Shown: positions 34,688-47,140, numbered from the stretch's first letter. The stretch: DNA of 64,000 nt from Lepidodermella squamata (GCA_047495785.1 JBLDXI010000015.1:930001-994000); one strand, 5' to 3'. Numbers and translations: made by a program. Notes: generated from the letters alone by a model not told the origin.

Positions 34688-35568
34688 TAGAGCTGTGCCG
34701 GTCCTAATTTCAGAGCCTCCGGTCCGGTTCGGTTCGGTCCTCGTATATTCAAGGATCGGACCGGTTAACCGGAAAGGACCGCCGGTTAACCGCTTGCTTT
34801 GCTAGGCTATATATCGGAGAACACAACTCTATGCCAGTATCTCTGATTTCGAATCTGATTTCACCGTTAGATTCTACGTTAGATTCTAAAAGTAAAACTG
34901 AGTTCTGAGTTAAACGGTATGTTACAGTAAAGAGAAAATATGAAATTTCGATTGCAGCAATAAAGCAATAAACTTATTACCTACATGTAATTGTCTTGAA
35001 ATTGGTAAGAGCTATTGAAATTATGAAAACGGATTCCGAACCAGCGCATAAAATGTACCCCTTCGGGATTTCTAAGGGGGATTTTTGAGCAAAAGAAGCC
35101 GCGTTTCGGCATTTCTTTCATCTTTTTCATCAAAGAATGGTTTCCCGAAATTAATAATTCAATTAAAAACTCTATTTTCTATGTTTAAAAATCACTGATT
35201 AAGGAATAGAAATCGAAAGGCAATATACTCTAGGGTAACTTTTGACGAGGAATTCATTGGCGATGTCAGATTCTTCGTGGCAACTATCGATTATGGATTA
35301 TTGATTATCCACAATCATTTTGATTGATTTTTTGTAAAGTTCTCTTCCTCATGCCACAATAAATTGTGAGAATAAGTCATTGGTTTGATGTTTTCTCAAT
35401 CCCATATCAAGTACGTATGACACTTGTCATGGCTAATTTGAAATTATACGCTACATCCCGGTTAACCGGGTTAACCGGCAACTTTTTCACAAGGCGGCCC
35501 GGACCGAAACGACCGAGAGGACCGGACCGGCGGTTAACCCCGGGCTTTTTCGGACCGGCACAGCTCTA
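34688..35568. mobile_element. hAT-like non-autonomous DNA transposon, 881 bp
   Basis: The ends TAGAGCTGTGCCGGTCC (34688) and its inverted copy (ending 35568) are flanked by the 8-bp pair GCAAGCAG / GTAAGCAG (7 of 8 match). An 8-bp target-site duplication is typical of hAT. Subterminal regions are dense in CCGGTTAACCGG palindromes, possible transposase-binding sites. No transposase reading frame is present. Confidence 0.85.
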
Positions 35569-35961
35569 GTAAGCAGCAAGTAGCAAGCGAATAAAATACA
35601 CAGCCGAAATTCATTATCGAGTTCACTATGACATCACTCGATTTCAGCCCTTGAAAATGGGGCTTCGCTTCGCTTCGAATACTTTCAGGCATCTTCAGCG
35701 GGCTGGAATCGCGATCTGCCTTCAAATCCGGGTATAATCCTTTAACATTATCGTTCGAATATTTTAGCCAATTTTTAATCCTTTTTAACCTCTTTGCTTT
35801 CTCCGCAACAGTGAAAACATTTGCAGCACGTGCGAGGCTAATTTTGACGCTTGTGTTGTTATTGCGCACCGGCGTGTGTCACCGATTGGCACGAGCCGCT
35901 TCACAGCTTTTCTGCTGTTATTGTTTTAATCCCATTCATTATTTTTTTTAAATTAATTTAA
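35569..35961. other. Promoter region of lectin gene A
   Basis: No gene is recognised between the hAT-like element and the lectin start. Confidence 0.4.
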
Positions 35962-38581
35962 ATGAGCAAAATAGTTTTTATACTCGTATTGATCACTTGT
36001 TCATGTGGTCGCACTGATGGCTCCTGGCTTCGATGTGTAGCCGTCGCAATTGACGACTCTGTCGAATGTCGCGAAAACGCTTGTCAACCCGGTGGTTGGG
36101 TTCAATTCCCAGCAAACGTTACATTCAGCACGCAGGCGGCTTGCTTGAATGCAAAGAAGCAATTCTCTATCTTCAAAATGCCAGATTCAACTTCATGGTT
36201 TGACGCTGCCCAGAAATGCAAACAGGAATCAGGTCAACTTGCGACGATCAAGAATTTCGCTGAGCTTGAAATCGGTCGAACGCTGATGACAACATTGAAC
36301 GTTACAAAGGCTTGGGTCGGTATCTATGACAACCAGATTGCGTCTTTCCAATGGCTCGACAACGTCATGGTTTGACGCTGCCCAGAAATGCAAACAGGAA
36401 TCAGGTCAACTTGCGACGATCAAGAATTTCGCTGAGCTTGAAATCGGTCGAACGCTGATGACAACATTGAACGTTACAAAGGCTTGGGTCGGTATCTATG
36501 ACAACCAGATTGCGTCTTTCCAATGGCTCGACAACGTTACTATCATGGACTTCGATATGGGGCCCGAGGGAGCCCGACGACCAAGGACCTTGCGGCCTGG
36601 TTTCGCCCTACGCAGAACTCGGCGCATTTCCAAGCAATGTGCGGCTTAACGACAAGGGGTGCACCACGTTATATTCTTCGGCCATTTGCGAGTTGTTTGA
36701 CAGTGGCGTAAAACGGTTCACCTTACTCCAAACTAATAAAAGCATCAATTGGAACGAAGCAGCGTCACTGTGCGATAAAGCATCCGCCAAGCTTGCGACC
36801 ATAAAAGGTTCAACCGAACTTCAAATCGTTCAAACTTTGATGCAAAATAACAGTGTGACTACGGGGTGGGTCGGTGCTGTGGCTAAAAAGGTGCCAGTAG
36901 TCTTCACCTGGATGGACGGAGTGAGCTTGTCAAACAGTGATCCTATTTGGGGACCCAATCAACCCTCCGGCGATGGATTCTGTGCCACGCTTATATCTTA
37001 TGGCTCACTTGGCACCTACCCGAGCAGTCTTAGGTTCAATGACGATTTTTGTTACGCATTGGGCGATGGAGCGATTTGTGAGTCGGTTGTCGCTTCTACC
37101 AAGACATTCACCGCGATCAAACCCGGGCGAACGATCACGTGGCCAGAGGCCGATCAGCTGTGCAAAAATGCTTCAGCCAAGCTGGTGACGATAAAAAATC
37201 CGAGCGAGTTTCAACAAGTTCGACAGTTGATGGGTAATTACAGCCTGCAGAAGGCGTGGACTGGTGCCAAGCGAAATCCGCAGACGCATTTCAAATGGAT
37301 AGACGGAGTTCCGCAGCCGAGCATTGACCCTCTTTGGGGCCCAACCGATCCGAGTAACGACGGAGCGTGCGGCACGCTGCTGTCCTTTCCTCAGGTCGGA
37401 TCCTACCCTAACAACATCTTCTTGAACGACCAGTTTTGTTATTATCTGCGGGGCAGTGGTGCGATATGTGAGACGTTCATCTCACAACCAAGCTCCGCAG
37501 ATAACTCGACATCCCCACAATCAAACTCTACAGCTTCCTTGACAACCCCGCAACCAAACTCCACGAATTCCTCGATTACCCCGCTGCCAAATTCTACAAA
37601 TTCCTCGACAACTGAGCTGCCATCTGACGTAAGTCACCACTGTTCACTGTAAATAATTTTGCAATAGCTGTAGCTGCATTCGTTTTAATTAATATATTAA
37701 ATAATATATATTTAATAAATATATATTTAATTAATGTGCAATAATTTATCAAAGAACCGGAGTTCGATTCCACAAAGCTTCATTGTTCTTTTGCGACATG
37801 GGTGTCATCCAATTAAAAATGTTTATGCAAAAAATGGGCGTTGTCATGGGTCAGAATTCCGATCAGACATCAATTTCAGGCTTCAAACTGCTATATTTGT
37901 TTCTCAATGTAGGATGTGAACTTCAAGAGATGCGTGAGCCAGTCAACCTTGCAATTCATGGGTTGCCGAACAAAATGTCTACCGGGTGAGTTTGTTCTTA
38001 GCACGAAATCGACTGAGAAGGCATGCGTGCGTGGGGTAAGTTGTGAAGTTGGGGTCATTGAGTATTGAGTATGTCACAAATTGCAATCCTTCAGGCCGCC
38101 ATAAGGTGCTATGACAAAACTACGAAACAGACTAGGTGCATATCAGATGGAAAGACGTGCAATGAGAATGAACGTCAGGTGATGATCGAAGCAAAGTTCC
38201 TAATTATCTTTGAAGTTATACTTATACACAGGCCGACGGCAAATTCAATACCTACACTTACTTCAGTCGTAATTACATGCTTTGCATGAACGATCCAGCC
38301 GAGGTAAATACTTGATATTTTCCGTATTCGACGGGATTTTACTCTCAACATTGCCTTGTTTTTTACTAGGATCACATCCGCTGCGCCAAGTCTGGTACTA
38401 GTCTGGTCGAATGCCGCCCCATTTCGCTTGGCTGCAATGCCGGAGAGGTTAGCCCCGAATTCATAACTTTGAAACTACGCTAGAATCTATTTGCTTTTTT
38501 CAGGTCAAGTTTGGCTCGCCTTATTCAAGTATCGACCAATGCTATGCTAATTTGGAGAGCTCCTTGAATGTTCCACAATGA
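35962..38581 (+). pseudogene. C-type lectin gene A (three CTLDs plus five cysteine-module exons), frame broken
   Basis: Secreted multi-CTLD lectin architecture: signal peptide, a W-LRC cysteine module (about 45 residues), three CTLDs, an Asn/Ser/Thr-rich linker with repeated N-S-T/S sites, then five small phase-0 exons (37913-38035, 38095-38178, 38232-38303, 38370-38447, 38503-38581). The CTLDs keep SWFDAAQKC-like, LATIK, W-VG and WGP-x-x-P cores, with QPS/EPD/DPS in place of the EPN of mannose-type lectins. Within the first CTLD a 172-bp segment is exactly duplicated in tandem (36193-36364 and 36365-36536), which shifts the frame to a stop at 36375. A further one-base shift follows near 36540. 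CTLDs 2 and 3 and the 3' exons are open. It is either a recent pseudogene or a mis-assembled gene. Confidence 0.7.
36193..36536 (+). repeat. Exact 172-bp tandem duplication in a CTLD
   Basis: The segment starting TCATGGTTTGACGCTG at 36193 is repeated without a mismatch from 36365. TCATGG recurs just after the second copy, so short homology may have driven the event. Confidence 0.95.
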
Positions 38582-39347
38582 ATTGGCGAAAAGCGTCACA
38601 CTATTGCATTTTTCACTTTTCACTCAGTGATCAGTGATGGAAAGTAAATTATCATTTCACTTGAATTTTCTTTGATGACTTTTTGTGTCTGTGACTTTTC
38701 TGCTCACTATTCGGAAAGCTTCAGTTTTGGAGGCTCATTAATTCGTAGCTTTGACAAAGTTGATGTACATAATATGTACATATTATGAAACTAACTAATG
38801 TCTCAAATAAATTATTTTGGCCCTGAATAAAGAAAAGGATGAATTACTCTGAAAAATCGGTGTCTTTTCTTAATCATTCCTGGTCTTCAAAGCAATCGCG
38901 TATAGTCGAAACTATTCTATGAAGTTGACGTCTCTTTATATCAGTTAAAATTCTGAGCAGAAATTGTCTCGCTGAGTCGAATAGAGATGTGGCGCAATTG
39001 CACCTAAGGCTTCACACCACAAGTTTTCGATACTGGGAGGAATACTGTTCATCTCACTTTATTGCTTGCTGGCAGGTGTCTTGCAACAGTTTTCTGAAAA
39101 AGCAGCAGCATTGCTCTTTAAACTACGACATATGCATATATTTTCATTATCTAATCTGACACTCCACTTTTGTCACATGTTGTTTTTGGCCCTTAAATAT
39201 GAACACAAATCATTAAATCAAGATAAATAAAAAGATTAAATAGAATTGCAAGTTGACGACCGGGGAATGAATCAAAATATCAAAATATCAAAATAACCTG
39301 CACATGTGAAGTTGAGTGTGAAGACGGCACAGGTTAGCTCCGGCCTC
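38582..39347. other. Intergenic region 38.6-39.3 kb
   Basis: Spacer between lectin genes A and B with an AATAAA-type signal near 38808. No gene seen. Confidence 0.4.
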
Positions 39348-39436
39348 ATGAATTGGCACGTGCAGCACGAGCGAGAAGTTTGAAACTTAATTTTTCAACG
39401 GTACACATTTGCTGGCTGATTCTCTATTATTACTAT

Positions 39437-41652
39437 GATTCACAATTGTGTTCATTCATTTTAATCGCGGCCTCTCTTGGTTGCGTTGATAGCTCCTGGG
39501 TACGCAGCGTGGCTGTTGAGAAAGACGGCTCGGTCGAATGTCGTGAGAACGCCTGCTCACCTGATGGTTGGGTCCCATTTCCACCAGGGCCATACACCTT
39601 CGGAACTCAAGCCGGATGTTTGAATGCGGAAAAGCGGTTCACAGCTTTCAAACCGGAATCAACACTGAGCTGGAACGAAGCCGATGCTGCGTGCGGCAAT
39701 ATGTCAGCCCAACTGGCAACAATCAAAACTAAAGCCGAGCTTAGTGTTGCTCAAGCCTTGATGAGCAATTACTCATTGGACGTAGCTTGGGTCGGCGCTA
39801 AGGATAAATCGGCGGCGCTTTTTGGTTGGATCGGCGACGTCTTCTTTCCAGACTCGCCTTGGGGCCCCGGTGAACCGCTTTTCGGCAACTATGCTGCGGT
39901 CACTCGCTTTGACGCTTTGGTGGAACCCTACCCAGTCAATCTCCTGCTCAGCAGTCAGGCATGCGAAACTGGGGATGGTGAGTTTGGCGCAATATGTCAA
40001 CCAATCAATGGCGAATTTACTGTCGCCGATAAAACAATCAATTGATGAAAGATGCGGCGCAAATGTGTGGTTCAGCGTTCAACGGTCAACTTGCGATAGT
40101 CAAAAATGCGACCGACCTACAGGCTATTCGTGTGCTCATGGCCAACAGCAGTTTGAACAAAGCATGGGTCGGCGCAAAGCGTAAACCTAAAAAAGTTTTC
40201 GTAGGCGTTGACGGTGTGTCGCCTTTCCAATTATCGACAATTATTGGGCGCCAGGTGAACCGAGTGGTGACGGAGATTGCGCCGACGTTACGTTTGGACC
40301 ACAATACGCGCTGATTCTCAGAGACAAGCCGTGCTCGAGTTCGGTTGATGGCGCGATTTGCCAGAAATATGTTAACGCTTCGAAGGTCTTAACATCCATA
40401 AAACCTCCACAGCCTGGGCAGTATTTCACTTGGGACGAAGCTGCCACGGCGTGCGCAAATGCGTCGGCTCAGTTGGCGACAATTGTAAATTCAGCAGAAA
40501 TCGAAACAGTCCGCATCCTGGTCCAGGGATCCGCTCTGGGAAGTGCTTGGGTTGGCGCCAGGCGGAAAGAAATGGCCTATTTCAGTTGGATTGATGGCGA
40601 TCAATTCAGCCAGTCGATTTGGGGCCCTAACCAGCCGGATTACGCTGGGTTTTGCGGTGTCTTGACGACATTTGACGCAAGCAATTCTAGCAGCACATTG
40701 CTCAACGATGCGTTGTGTGAAGAATTGGTGGATGCTTCCGCTGCGAGACTTTCGTTGATAATCCTCCACCATCAACCGTAAGTATTCACATTTTTTGGTA
40801 GCCATGCGTTAAAATGTTGTGACTAAACTTATCAGTATTTTTTCGATACAAGCCTGATTTTAATTCCTAGAAGTCTGAAATTTTATTTCCCATGTAAAGG
40901 GCTACTATCGTTGCGGCAAGAAGTCAACTTTGCAGTTCGTTGATTGCCGAACTTCCTGTCTACCGGACGAGATTGTCCTTGGCACGGCGAAGAATAAAAA
41001 GTCCTGTTCGCAAGATGTTCGTTCTAATGTTAGAAAAATATCGAATTGTATCATTTTGTTTTAATATCTTTCAGGCTGCTGTTCGATGCTATGATGCTAA
41101 AACCGGAACTACCAGATGCGTATCTGACGGCACGTCGTGTAATGCGAACGAAGAGGTGAGAGGCACTAGAAGCTGGTGATAATTCCCATATTTCCCTTCG
41201 TATATTTAGGCCAAAGGACAATTCAGTTCTTACAAGTACTTCGGTCGCAACTACGTAGCCTGCATGAACTACCCCGCCCAGGTAATTAGGAGAAGTTTTA
41301 AATATTTTTAAAACGCTATACGCTAGGATTTTCCTGAAGGATTTGATGAACCAGGATTTGTTGAAGATGATCATTACATTGAGCATTGAAGAAGTTGGCC
41401 GAGTATTATTAGTTGATTGCCGGTTGTTTGTTTTTACAGGATCACGGCCGATGCGTAAAGAAAGGAACTACTCAGGTTGTCGACTGTAGGAAAAAGTCAC
41501 TGGGCTGCTATGACGGCGAGGTTTGTTCCATCTTCGAATAAAAGGATAGCGTGTCAATAATTTTTTGTTCACAGGTAATGGTCGAGCCGTTCTATAAAGA
41601 TGTCGACAAGTGCTACGCAAATTTGGAAGGACCGCTGAACATTCCGAAATGA
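39437..41652 (+). pseudogene. C-type lectin gene B, several frameshifts
   Basis: Same plan as lectin A: signal region, W-x-R module, three CTLDs, five small cysteine exons (40900-41016, 41075-41155, 41210-41281, 41440-41520, 41575-41652). The ATG near 39437 is out of frame by one base with the signal-peptide coding sequence. The first conserved Cys of the W-x-R-C module is Ser. One-base shifts are needed near 40041 (a TGA appears where Trp is expected), near 40225, and around 40745 before the linker. The 3' exons are intact with GT-AG borders and the same phase. The lesions gather in this cluster while neighbouring long genes are open, which favours real decay over random sequencing error. 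Confidence 0.65.
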
Positions 41653-41980
41653 GTCATGCAGTTATCCTTGTCTGAAAACAATGAAAACAATTGTGTGTCC
41701 AATTCCAAATTGCTAAATGTGGCGCTCTGTTCGCTATTTTCATTAATCTATTATAAAAAGCTAAAACATGAACTTTAACGTGAGAAGGTTTCGATAATTT
41801 TGAATCGCGAAAAATAATTAATTAATTAATTAACTCGAACAATAAAATATAGTTTTGCGGCACGCGTTTGCTCCGATTTAATTAATTAAGCTGTGCTACA
41901 CAGGAAATCGTGTTTTCACGTGAATCCTCGGCTTTAAAAGGCCGTTTGCTGAATTGTAAAATTTCATTAATTATTTCTTC
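41653..41980. other. Spacer between lectin genes B and C
   Basis: AT-rich with a short (TTAA)n run near 41818. No gene. Confidence 0.4.
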
Positions 41981-44312
41981 ATGAGTTATCAATCTGTTTT
42001 ATTCCTGATTACGGCGATTTGCGGATTGGCCGATGCCTCTTGGGTGCGTTGCGTTCATGTTGAAACGGATGGCTCTGTCGAATGCCGCCAGAAAACTTGT
42101 CAACCTAGCGGTTGGGTTCAATTTCCAGCAAACTCCACCTTCATCACGAAGCAAGGCTGCTTAAATGCGACGAAAAAGCTGACTGCCATCAAAACTTCAA
42201 TTAAAAATTTCAACGCGGCCATTTTGAAGTGTAACGAGGCTGGGGGTTAACTAGCATCGATCAAAGATACTACCGAGCTCAAGTCAGTGCAAACCTTGAT
42301 GAAGAGCAGCGATTTGAAAACAGCTTGGGTCGGCGCTAGCAAACCCCAGCCGAAGTTCCTATGGACAGATGGTTCGAAGCTGTCGAACGACGATCTAGTC
42401 TGGGGCCCTCCAGAACCCAGCGGCGACGGAGATTGCGGCGAGATCAGGGAGTATAATGGGATAGGTTTCTACCCAGACAATCTGCGCCTGAATGATCAAT
42501 CTTGCTATAGCAGTGCTTCTGCTGCCATTTGCGAAGCGTTCATTGGTTCAACCAAGCAGTTCAGTGCTATCGTAAAAAGTCTACACTCTTTCTATGCGGC
42601 AAGCCAAGAGTGTCAACTTTTGTCAGCCCGGCTTGCGACGATCAAAAATGCGACCAAACTCAAATCTGTTCAAGACCTGATGAACAGCAAGAGTCTGAGA
42701 ACGGCGTGGATCGGTGCCAGCACTCAAAAACCAGAACAGACTTTTACTTGGTCAGACGGGTCGCAGCTGTCGAGCGAAGATCTAGTTTGGGGCCCTTCAG
42801 AACCTAGCGGCGACGGAGATTGCAGCGAAATCAAGGAATACTATGAGCTAGGTTCCTATCCAGATAATCTGCGGCTAAATGATCAATCCTGTTCTACCGG
42901 GGCTGATGGTGTCATATGCGAGACTTTTAATGCTTCGTCAAAGCAGTTTAGCGCTATCCTGAAAAGCATCAACTCTTTCAACGCAGCCAGCCGCGAGTGC
43001 CAACTTTTGTCAGCCCGACTTGCGACGATCAAAAATGCGACCGAGCTAAAATCTGTTCAAGACCTGATGAAAAACAACTGAGAACGGCTTGGATCGGTGC
43101 CAGTAAGCCACAGATACCGTTCCGATGGATAGACGGTGCACAGCTGTTACTCGACGATCTTGTTTGGGGCCCTCATGAGCCCAGCGGCGATGGATCTTGC
43201 AGCGACATCAAGGAGTACTCTGGGCTTGGTTCCTACCCAGATAATCTGCGCCTCAATGATCAATCTTGTTCAGCCGATGGTGCTGATGGTGTCATATGCG
43301 AGACGTTTGTTAACTCATCGGCAACACAACCTCTGGTTAGCTCATTCATTTCCACTATTAAGCGCAAAGATATAAATTGCAGAGTAATGTCGCATCATCG
43401 ATTTGTTGTCAAATAATTGTGAAGATTTTGTAAAGATTATCAACAAATCAGATACTTACACTTGCTTTTAATAGTTCGAAAACAGCTCATAATTCAATCG
43501 TTTCATTTTTAGGGCTACTACCGATGCGTGAAGCAAATCGACCCGCAGTTTGCTGTTTGTCGAACAACCTGTCAACGAGATGAGTTTGCAATTGGTGCAG
43601 CGTTTTCGAGTAATAAAACCTGTTCACACGGGGTGAGTTGTATGAAATATTTCACGAAAAAACGACAAATCAATTTCTTTTGTTCAGGTCGCGATTCGGT
43701 GCTATGATTTAGCTGCAAATAAGACCAGGTGCATATCGGGTAGAATGTCGTGCAAAGCGAGCGAAGTTCAGGTTTGAATTGTTCAATGTTAAATCTGCAA
43801 TTCTGGATCCTGGATGTTATCAATTTTTCACGTTGTTACACAGTTTCAAACAAAATTCAACAAATACAGCTTTTTCTCTCGCAATTACGCCTCGTGCATG
43901 AACTACAGCCCCGTTGAGGTAAATATTTAACTAGATTACATTTCTTTAGAAGAAATTTTTACAATTCTGTAATTTACCGCCATTAGCAATAAAACTTTGG
44001 AAGGCTCACTTACTTCAAAATTGCGATAATTAATCGTTTCCATGCTTTTATTTCTGCTGATTTTTCTAGTTACTAATTCGATTTGTGTTATATCAGGCTC
44101 ATATCAGATGTGTCAAGTCGCTGGGGCCTAAACGCTGGGTTGGTTGTCGAAAACTTTCGCATGGCTGCAACGCTGGAGAGGTTTCCTCAAATTTCAAAAT
44201 ATTCCGCTCATACTAATTTTCATGTATATAATAGGTTATGGTCGGTCCTGTCTACAATACCTTGTTCCAGTGCTACGCCGATTTGACACAACCGTGGACT
44301 ATTCCGAAGTGA
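41981..44312 (+). pseudogene. C-type lectin gene C, nonsense codon and frameshift
   Basis: Signal peptide, SWVRC cysteine module, three CTLDs with WGP-x-EPSGDG-C cores, then five phase-0 exons (43513-43632, 43688-43771, 43844-43918, 44097-44180, 44235-44312). In CTLD 1 a TAA at 42248-42250 stands where the paralogs have CAA (Gln of the Q/AQLATIK motif). Near 43078 a small deletion between CTLDs 2 and 3 shifts the frame to a TGA. Apart from these two lesions the frame is open and conserved. CTLDs 2 and 3 are closely similar to CTLD 1 in DNA sequence, as expected from internal duplication. Confidence 0.68.
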
Positions 44313-44575
44313 AGCAGCGAATGGCATCAAAATCCTATTAGGACTATACTCTAGTATCAGTGTAAACTGATTATCTATGCTTGATTGTAATCCCGATCAT
44401 TAAATACAATAAATGTATTTCCTTGCTGCAAAATGAACATCGTTATGAAAATAGTTATTTATTTCTCAGATATGACAGCAAAACCCAATGGTATCTGGCT
44501 CGGTAATTTTCGGTATTTCACCCGGTTGGACCTCAATTCGACTGGAATTTTTTAATCCTATTACAAGTGACATAC
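44313..44575. other. Intergenic region 44.3-44.6 kb
   Basis: Short spacer between lectin C and a MITE; nothing else seen. Confidence 0.35.
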
Positions 44576-44583
44576 TTGATTAC

Positions 44584-44911
44584 GGGTGTGACTTTTTTCA
44601 TCCGACCAATGTCTTTTTTTATCCGACAACCAAAAATGTGACTAAAATCATCCGACATGAAAATATCGATTTTCTCGATTTTCCCACGTTCGATTTTTCC
44701 GTAGGGGCACGCCCCTTTTATGCACCCTATTTTCGCCCGTGAACCGGCAGAATTTTATGGTGAAAGATTTATGACGTCACTTTTTTACTGTAATTTTTTG
44801 AAAACATGAAAAAGTAAGCCGGCACATTTTTGTCACATTTTTGGTTGTCGGGTGAAATAAGACATTGGTCGGATAAAAATATACATTGGTCGGATGAAAA
44901 AAGTTTTCCCC
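44584..44911. mobile_element. 328-bp MITE with perfect 8-bp target duplication
   Basis: Ends GGGTGTGACTTTTTTCATCC and GGATGAAAAAAGTTTTCCCC are inverted copies. The direct repeat TTGATTAC flanks both sides (44576-44583 and 44912-44919). Inverted similarity with CATCCGACCAATGT continues inward. No coding sequence. An 8-bp target duplication fits hAT, P or Merlin superfamilies. Confidence 0.88.
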
Positions 44912-45096
44912 TTGATTACTATTCTTGTTATATTTTTTTTTAATTTTAATTTTTCTTACATTTTTCCGGACAAGAGATGTGAATTAGTCTCTCAATTTCT
45001 TTGCTTGCGTTACTTTTATGGGACAGATAATATTCCCCTCGAGCAACTGTATAGTGGAAAATGACGAGCTCAAGTCGAAGGCCTCAACAATTTTAT

Positions 45097-46287
45097 TTAA
45101 AATACTAATTCTGTCACATTATTTGAATGACCATCAACATCAGGCGGCGAGCACGTTGCATTGAAAAAGAACTGATGCCAATAGTCGATATCACAAAATT
45201 CATGCACGAATTTACTACGATCGAGAAACATCGCCACTGTGAGATACCTCAGCGGCGCATCGCCCCACCGCAATTTGTAGATATTCAACGAATCAACAAC
45301 TTCACGGCGGAATGCTTTAATGCCTAAATGGTCCCGAAAAGTCGGCATATGCAAAATCTCGATATTGTTGTAGTAGAGCGGAACGCGATAATTGCGGCGC
45401 TGAAACGAATTTTTGCCAGGCGGGAAATCGGGTAATTGGCCTTTGATCGGCTCAATTTCGTTCCTTTCCAGAAAATTCTCGACAAAATCCAACAGATTAA
45501 CCGTAACATGCAGCGAGTCGGTTAAAACTTTCTTATAGCCATACAAAAATCCGTTTTTCGCCATAAAATCGAATATGTTGTAGTTGATCGGGGATTTTAT
45601 CAAAGAGTCCGTATCCATCCGCCAGAAATATCGAACGTCCCGCAGCAACGGCTCGTTGAACACGCGATCGAACCAAAAATTCAACACATGGTGATAGCCA
45701 GGGAATAAATGGTCGAAAACTGGGATGAAGCCGAATTTCTTCATCTCCGTGCCGTATTTTTCGACAAATTTCGCCGGCAATTTGAAGTCGACCCGAATAA
45801 ATTGAAGCAAGGCGTAATCCTGTTCCTCCAAAACGCCTTCGAACGATATTAGTTTCATCGCATGTGAAATATTGAACGGTTTCTCGTAGAAAATGATAAC
45901 AGGATATCTGTATTTCGCGTTGAAATTTTTGAAAAGCAGCGCGATAGAATGCGCCAGTGAATCAGCCCGCCATAGATGGGTTAAGTAGATGATGACATCT
46001 CGAGTTGCTGTTGCGTTGTTCTGGGCGATTTGCGCGATAAGTTGAGCCGTTTGATCGCTGGCTCGGAATTGATAGTCGTGGTACAACTTGTCGTGTTCGT
46101 TCCATATCGACGCGACGACGTAGGATGTGAGTAAGAAACTGGCCCAAACAGCGCTACAACGGCAGAATATAACGCGTTTAAGTTTTCGTAAAAGCATGCC
46201 TATGCTGTAGCCAGAAATAAGCAGTGTAATTGTGGAGTTTTGATGTGCTACTACACTCTGTTGCTGCAGTCGTAATGTATGTCTCAT
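45097..46287 (-). CDS. GT15 (KRE2/MNT1-type) glycosyltransferase 3
   Basis: Largest of the set (about 396 residues). A long N-terminus precedes the transmembrane helix, and an internal ATG (near 46198, MLLRKLKR) would give a more typical type II start. Motifs are RDVIIYLTHLWR, PVIIFYEKP, YFWRMDTDS, YNNIEILHMPTFRDHLG, Y-LRWGDAPLRYLTV and FCDIDYWHQ. YDG is replaced by YEK, and the catalytic-region FEV by IEI. It is the most diverged copy, but all the central acidic residues remain. Same strand as copy 4. Confidence 0.82.
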   Translation of the reverse strand: MRHTLRLQQQSVVAHQNSTITLLISGYSIGMLLRKLKRVIFCRCSAVWASFLLTSYVVASIWNEHDKLYHDYQFRASDQTAQLIAQIAQNNATATRDVIIYLTHLWRADSLAHSIALLFKNFNAKYRYPVIIFYEKPFNISHAMKLISFEGVLEEQDYALLQFIRVDFKLPAKFVEKYGTEMKKFGFIPVFDHLFPGYHHVLNFWFDRVFNEPLLRDVRYFWRMDTDSLIKSPINYNIFDFMAKNGFLYGYKKVLTDSLHVTVNLLDFVENFLERNEIEPIKGQLPDFPPGKNSFQRRNYRVPLYYNNIEILHMPTFRDHLGIKAFRREVVDSLNIYKLRWGDAPLRYLTVAMFLDRSKFVHEFCDIDYWHQFFFNATCSPPDVDGHSNNVTELVF

Positions 46288-47140
46288 CAATGTATTGTCA
46301 TAGTTATAGCTTTGTTTTTGTTAAGGCGGAGATTTTATGTTGCGCGCATGCGGTTTAATTACAGTGCGCGCTGAGGCATTGTGCGCGATAAAGTTTTGAC
46401 CTAGAAAATAATAGCATTCTAGATCTATCTTAACCAAGTGAATAACAGTAATGCGGCCGAGTGACATGGCTATTCTGAGAGGAGCTGAAAAATTCACTTG
46501 ATAATGTTACAAATATATATTATTTTTTCTTACAATTTAATATTTATTTTCTGTAGAATATGTAAGAAATTTCTAAAATTAATTATCTATATGACTAAGG
46601 CCTAAAACTGAAAATTACGATGAAAAAATAAATAAATCATGAAATCACCTGCTGAAGGCTTGAAAGCGCATTTTTGATTTTTGGACGAATTTAAAATTGG
46701 CTCCGATTCAACTCCCGCTGCCGGCCTAATTAGTTCCGGCCAATAAATATCGAGCCTCTCATTATTGGTGATGATGCGCACAATAAATATTTATCTGTTA
46801 TGATTCAACGAAAAAATGTCAAATTGATTCAGCGCACAAAATCGCCTTCTATGATGATGAATTGAACGAAAATGCGATTGAACGAACATAGTTTTTTGTT
46901 GATCCAAGCTTGGGAATAGAAAATGGCCACTCTACGGATGTTTTGATAAACTGTTTTAAATTTTCGTTTGTCTCAATCATATTCTGTGTAATTAATTTCG
47001 TGATAAATTTGAAATTATTTTCTTTCAAAATGTCCAACATTTTCGTTGAAAATACCCGGAATAAGCCTTCTAACACATTGTTGCAACGCTTTATTTGAGA
47101 AATTCGCGAAAATAAATTATAAATAATATTAACTATTTAT
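46288..47140. other. Intergenic region 46.3-47.1 kb
   Basis: AT-rich; no gene or repeat recognised. Confidence 0.4.

Noticed and set aside
36364-36572. Hidden intron that would repair lectin A
   Set aside because: The only GT-AG pair that restores frame deletes the conserved WGP core of the CTLD, so decay or assembly error is more likely.
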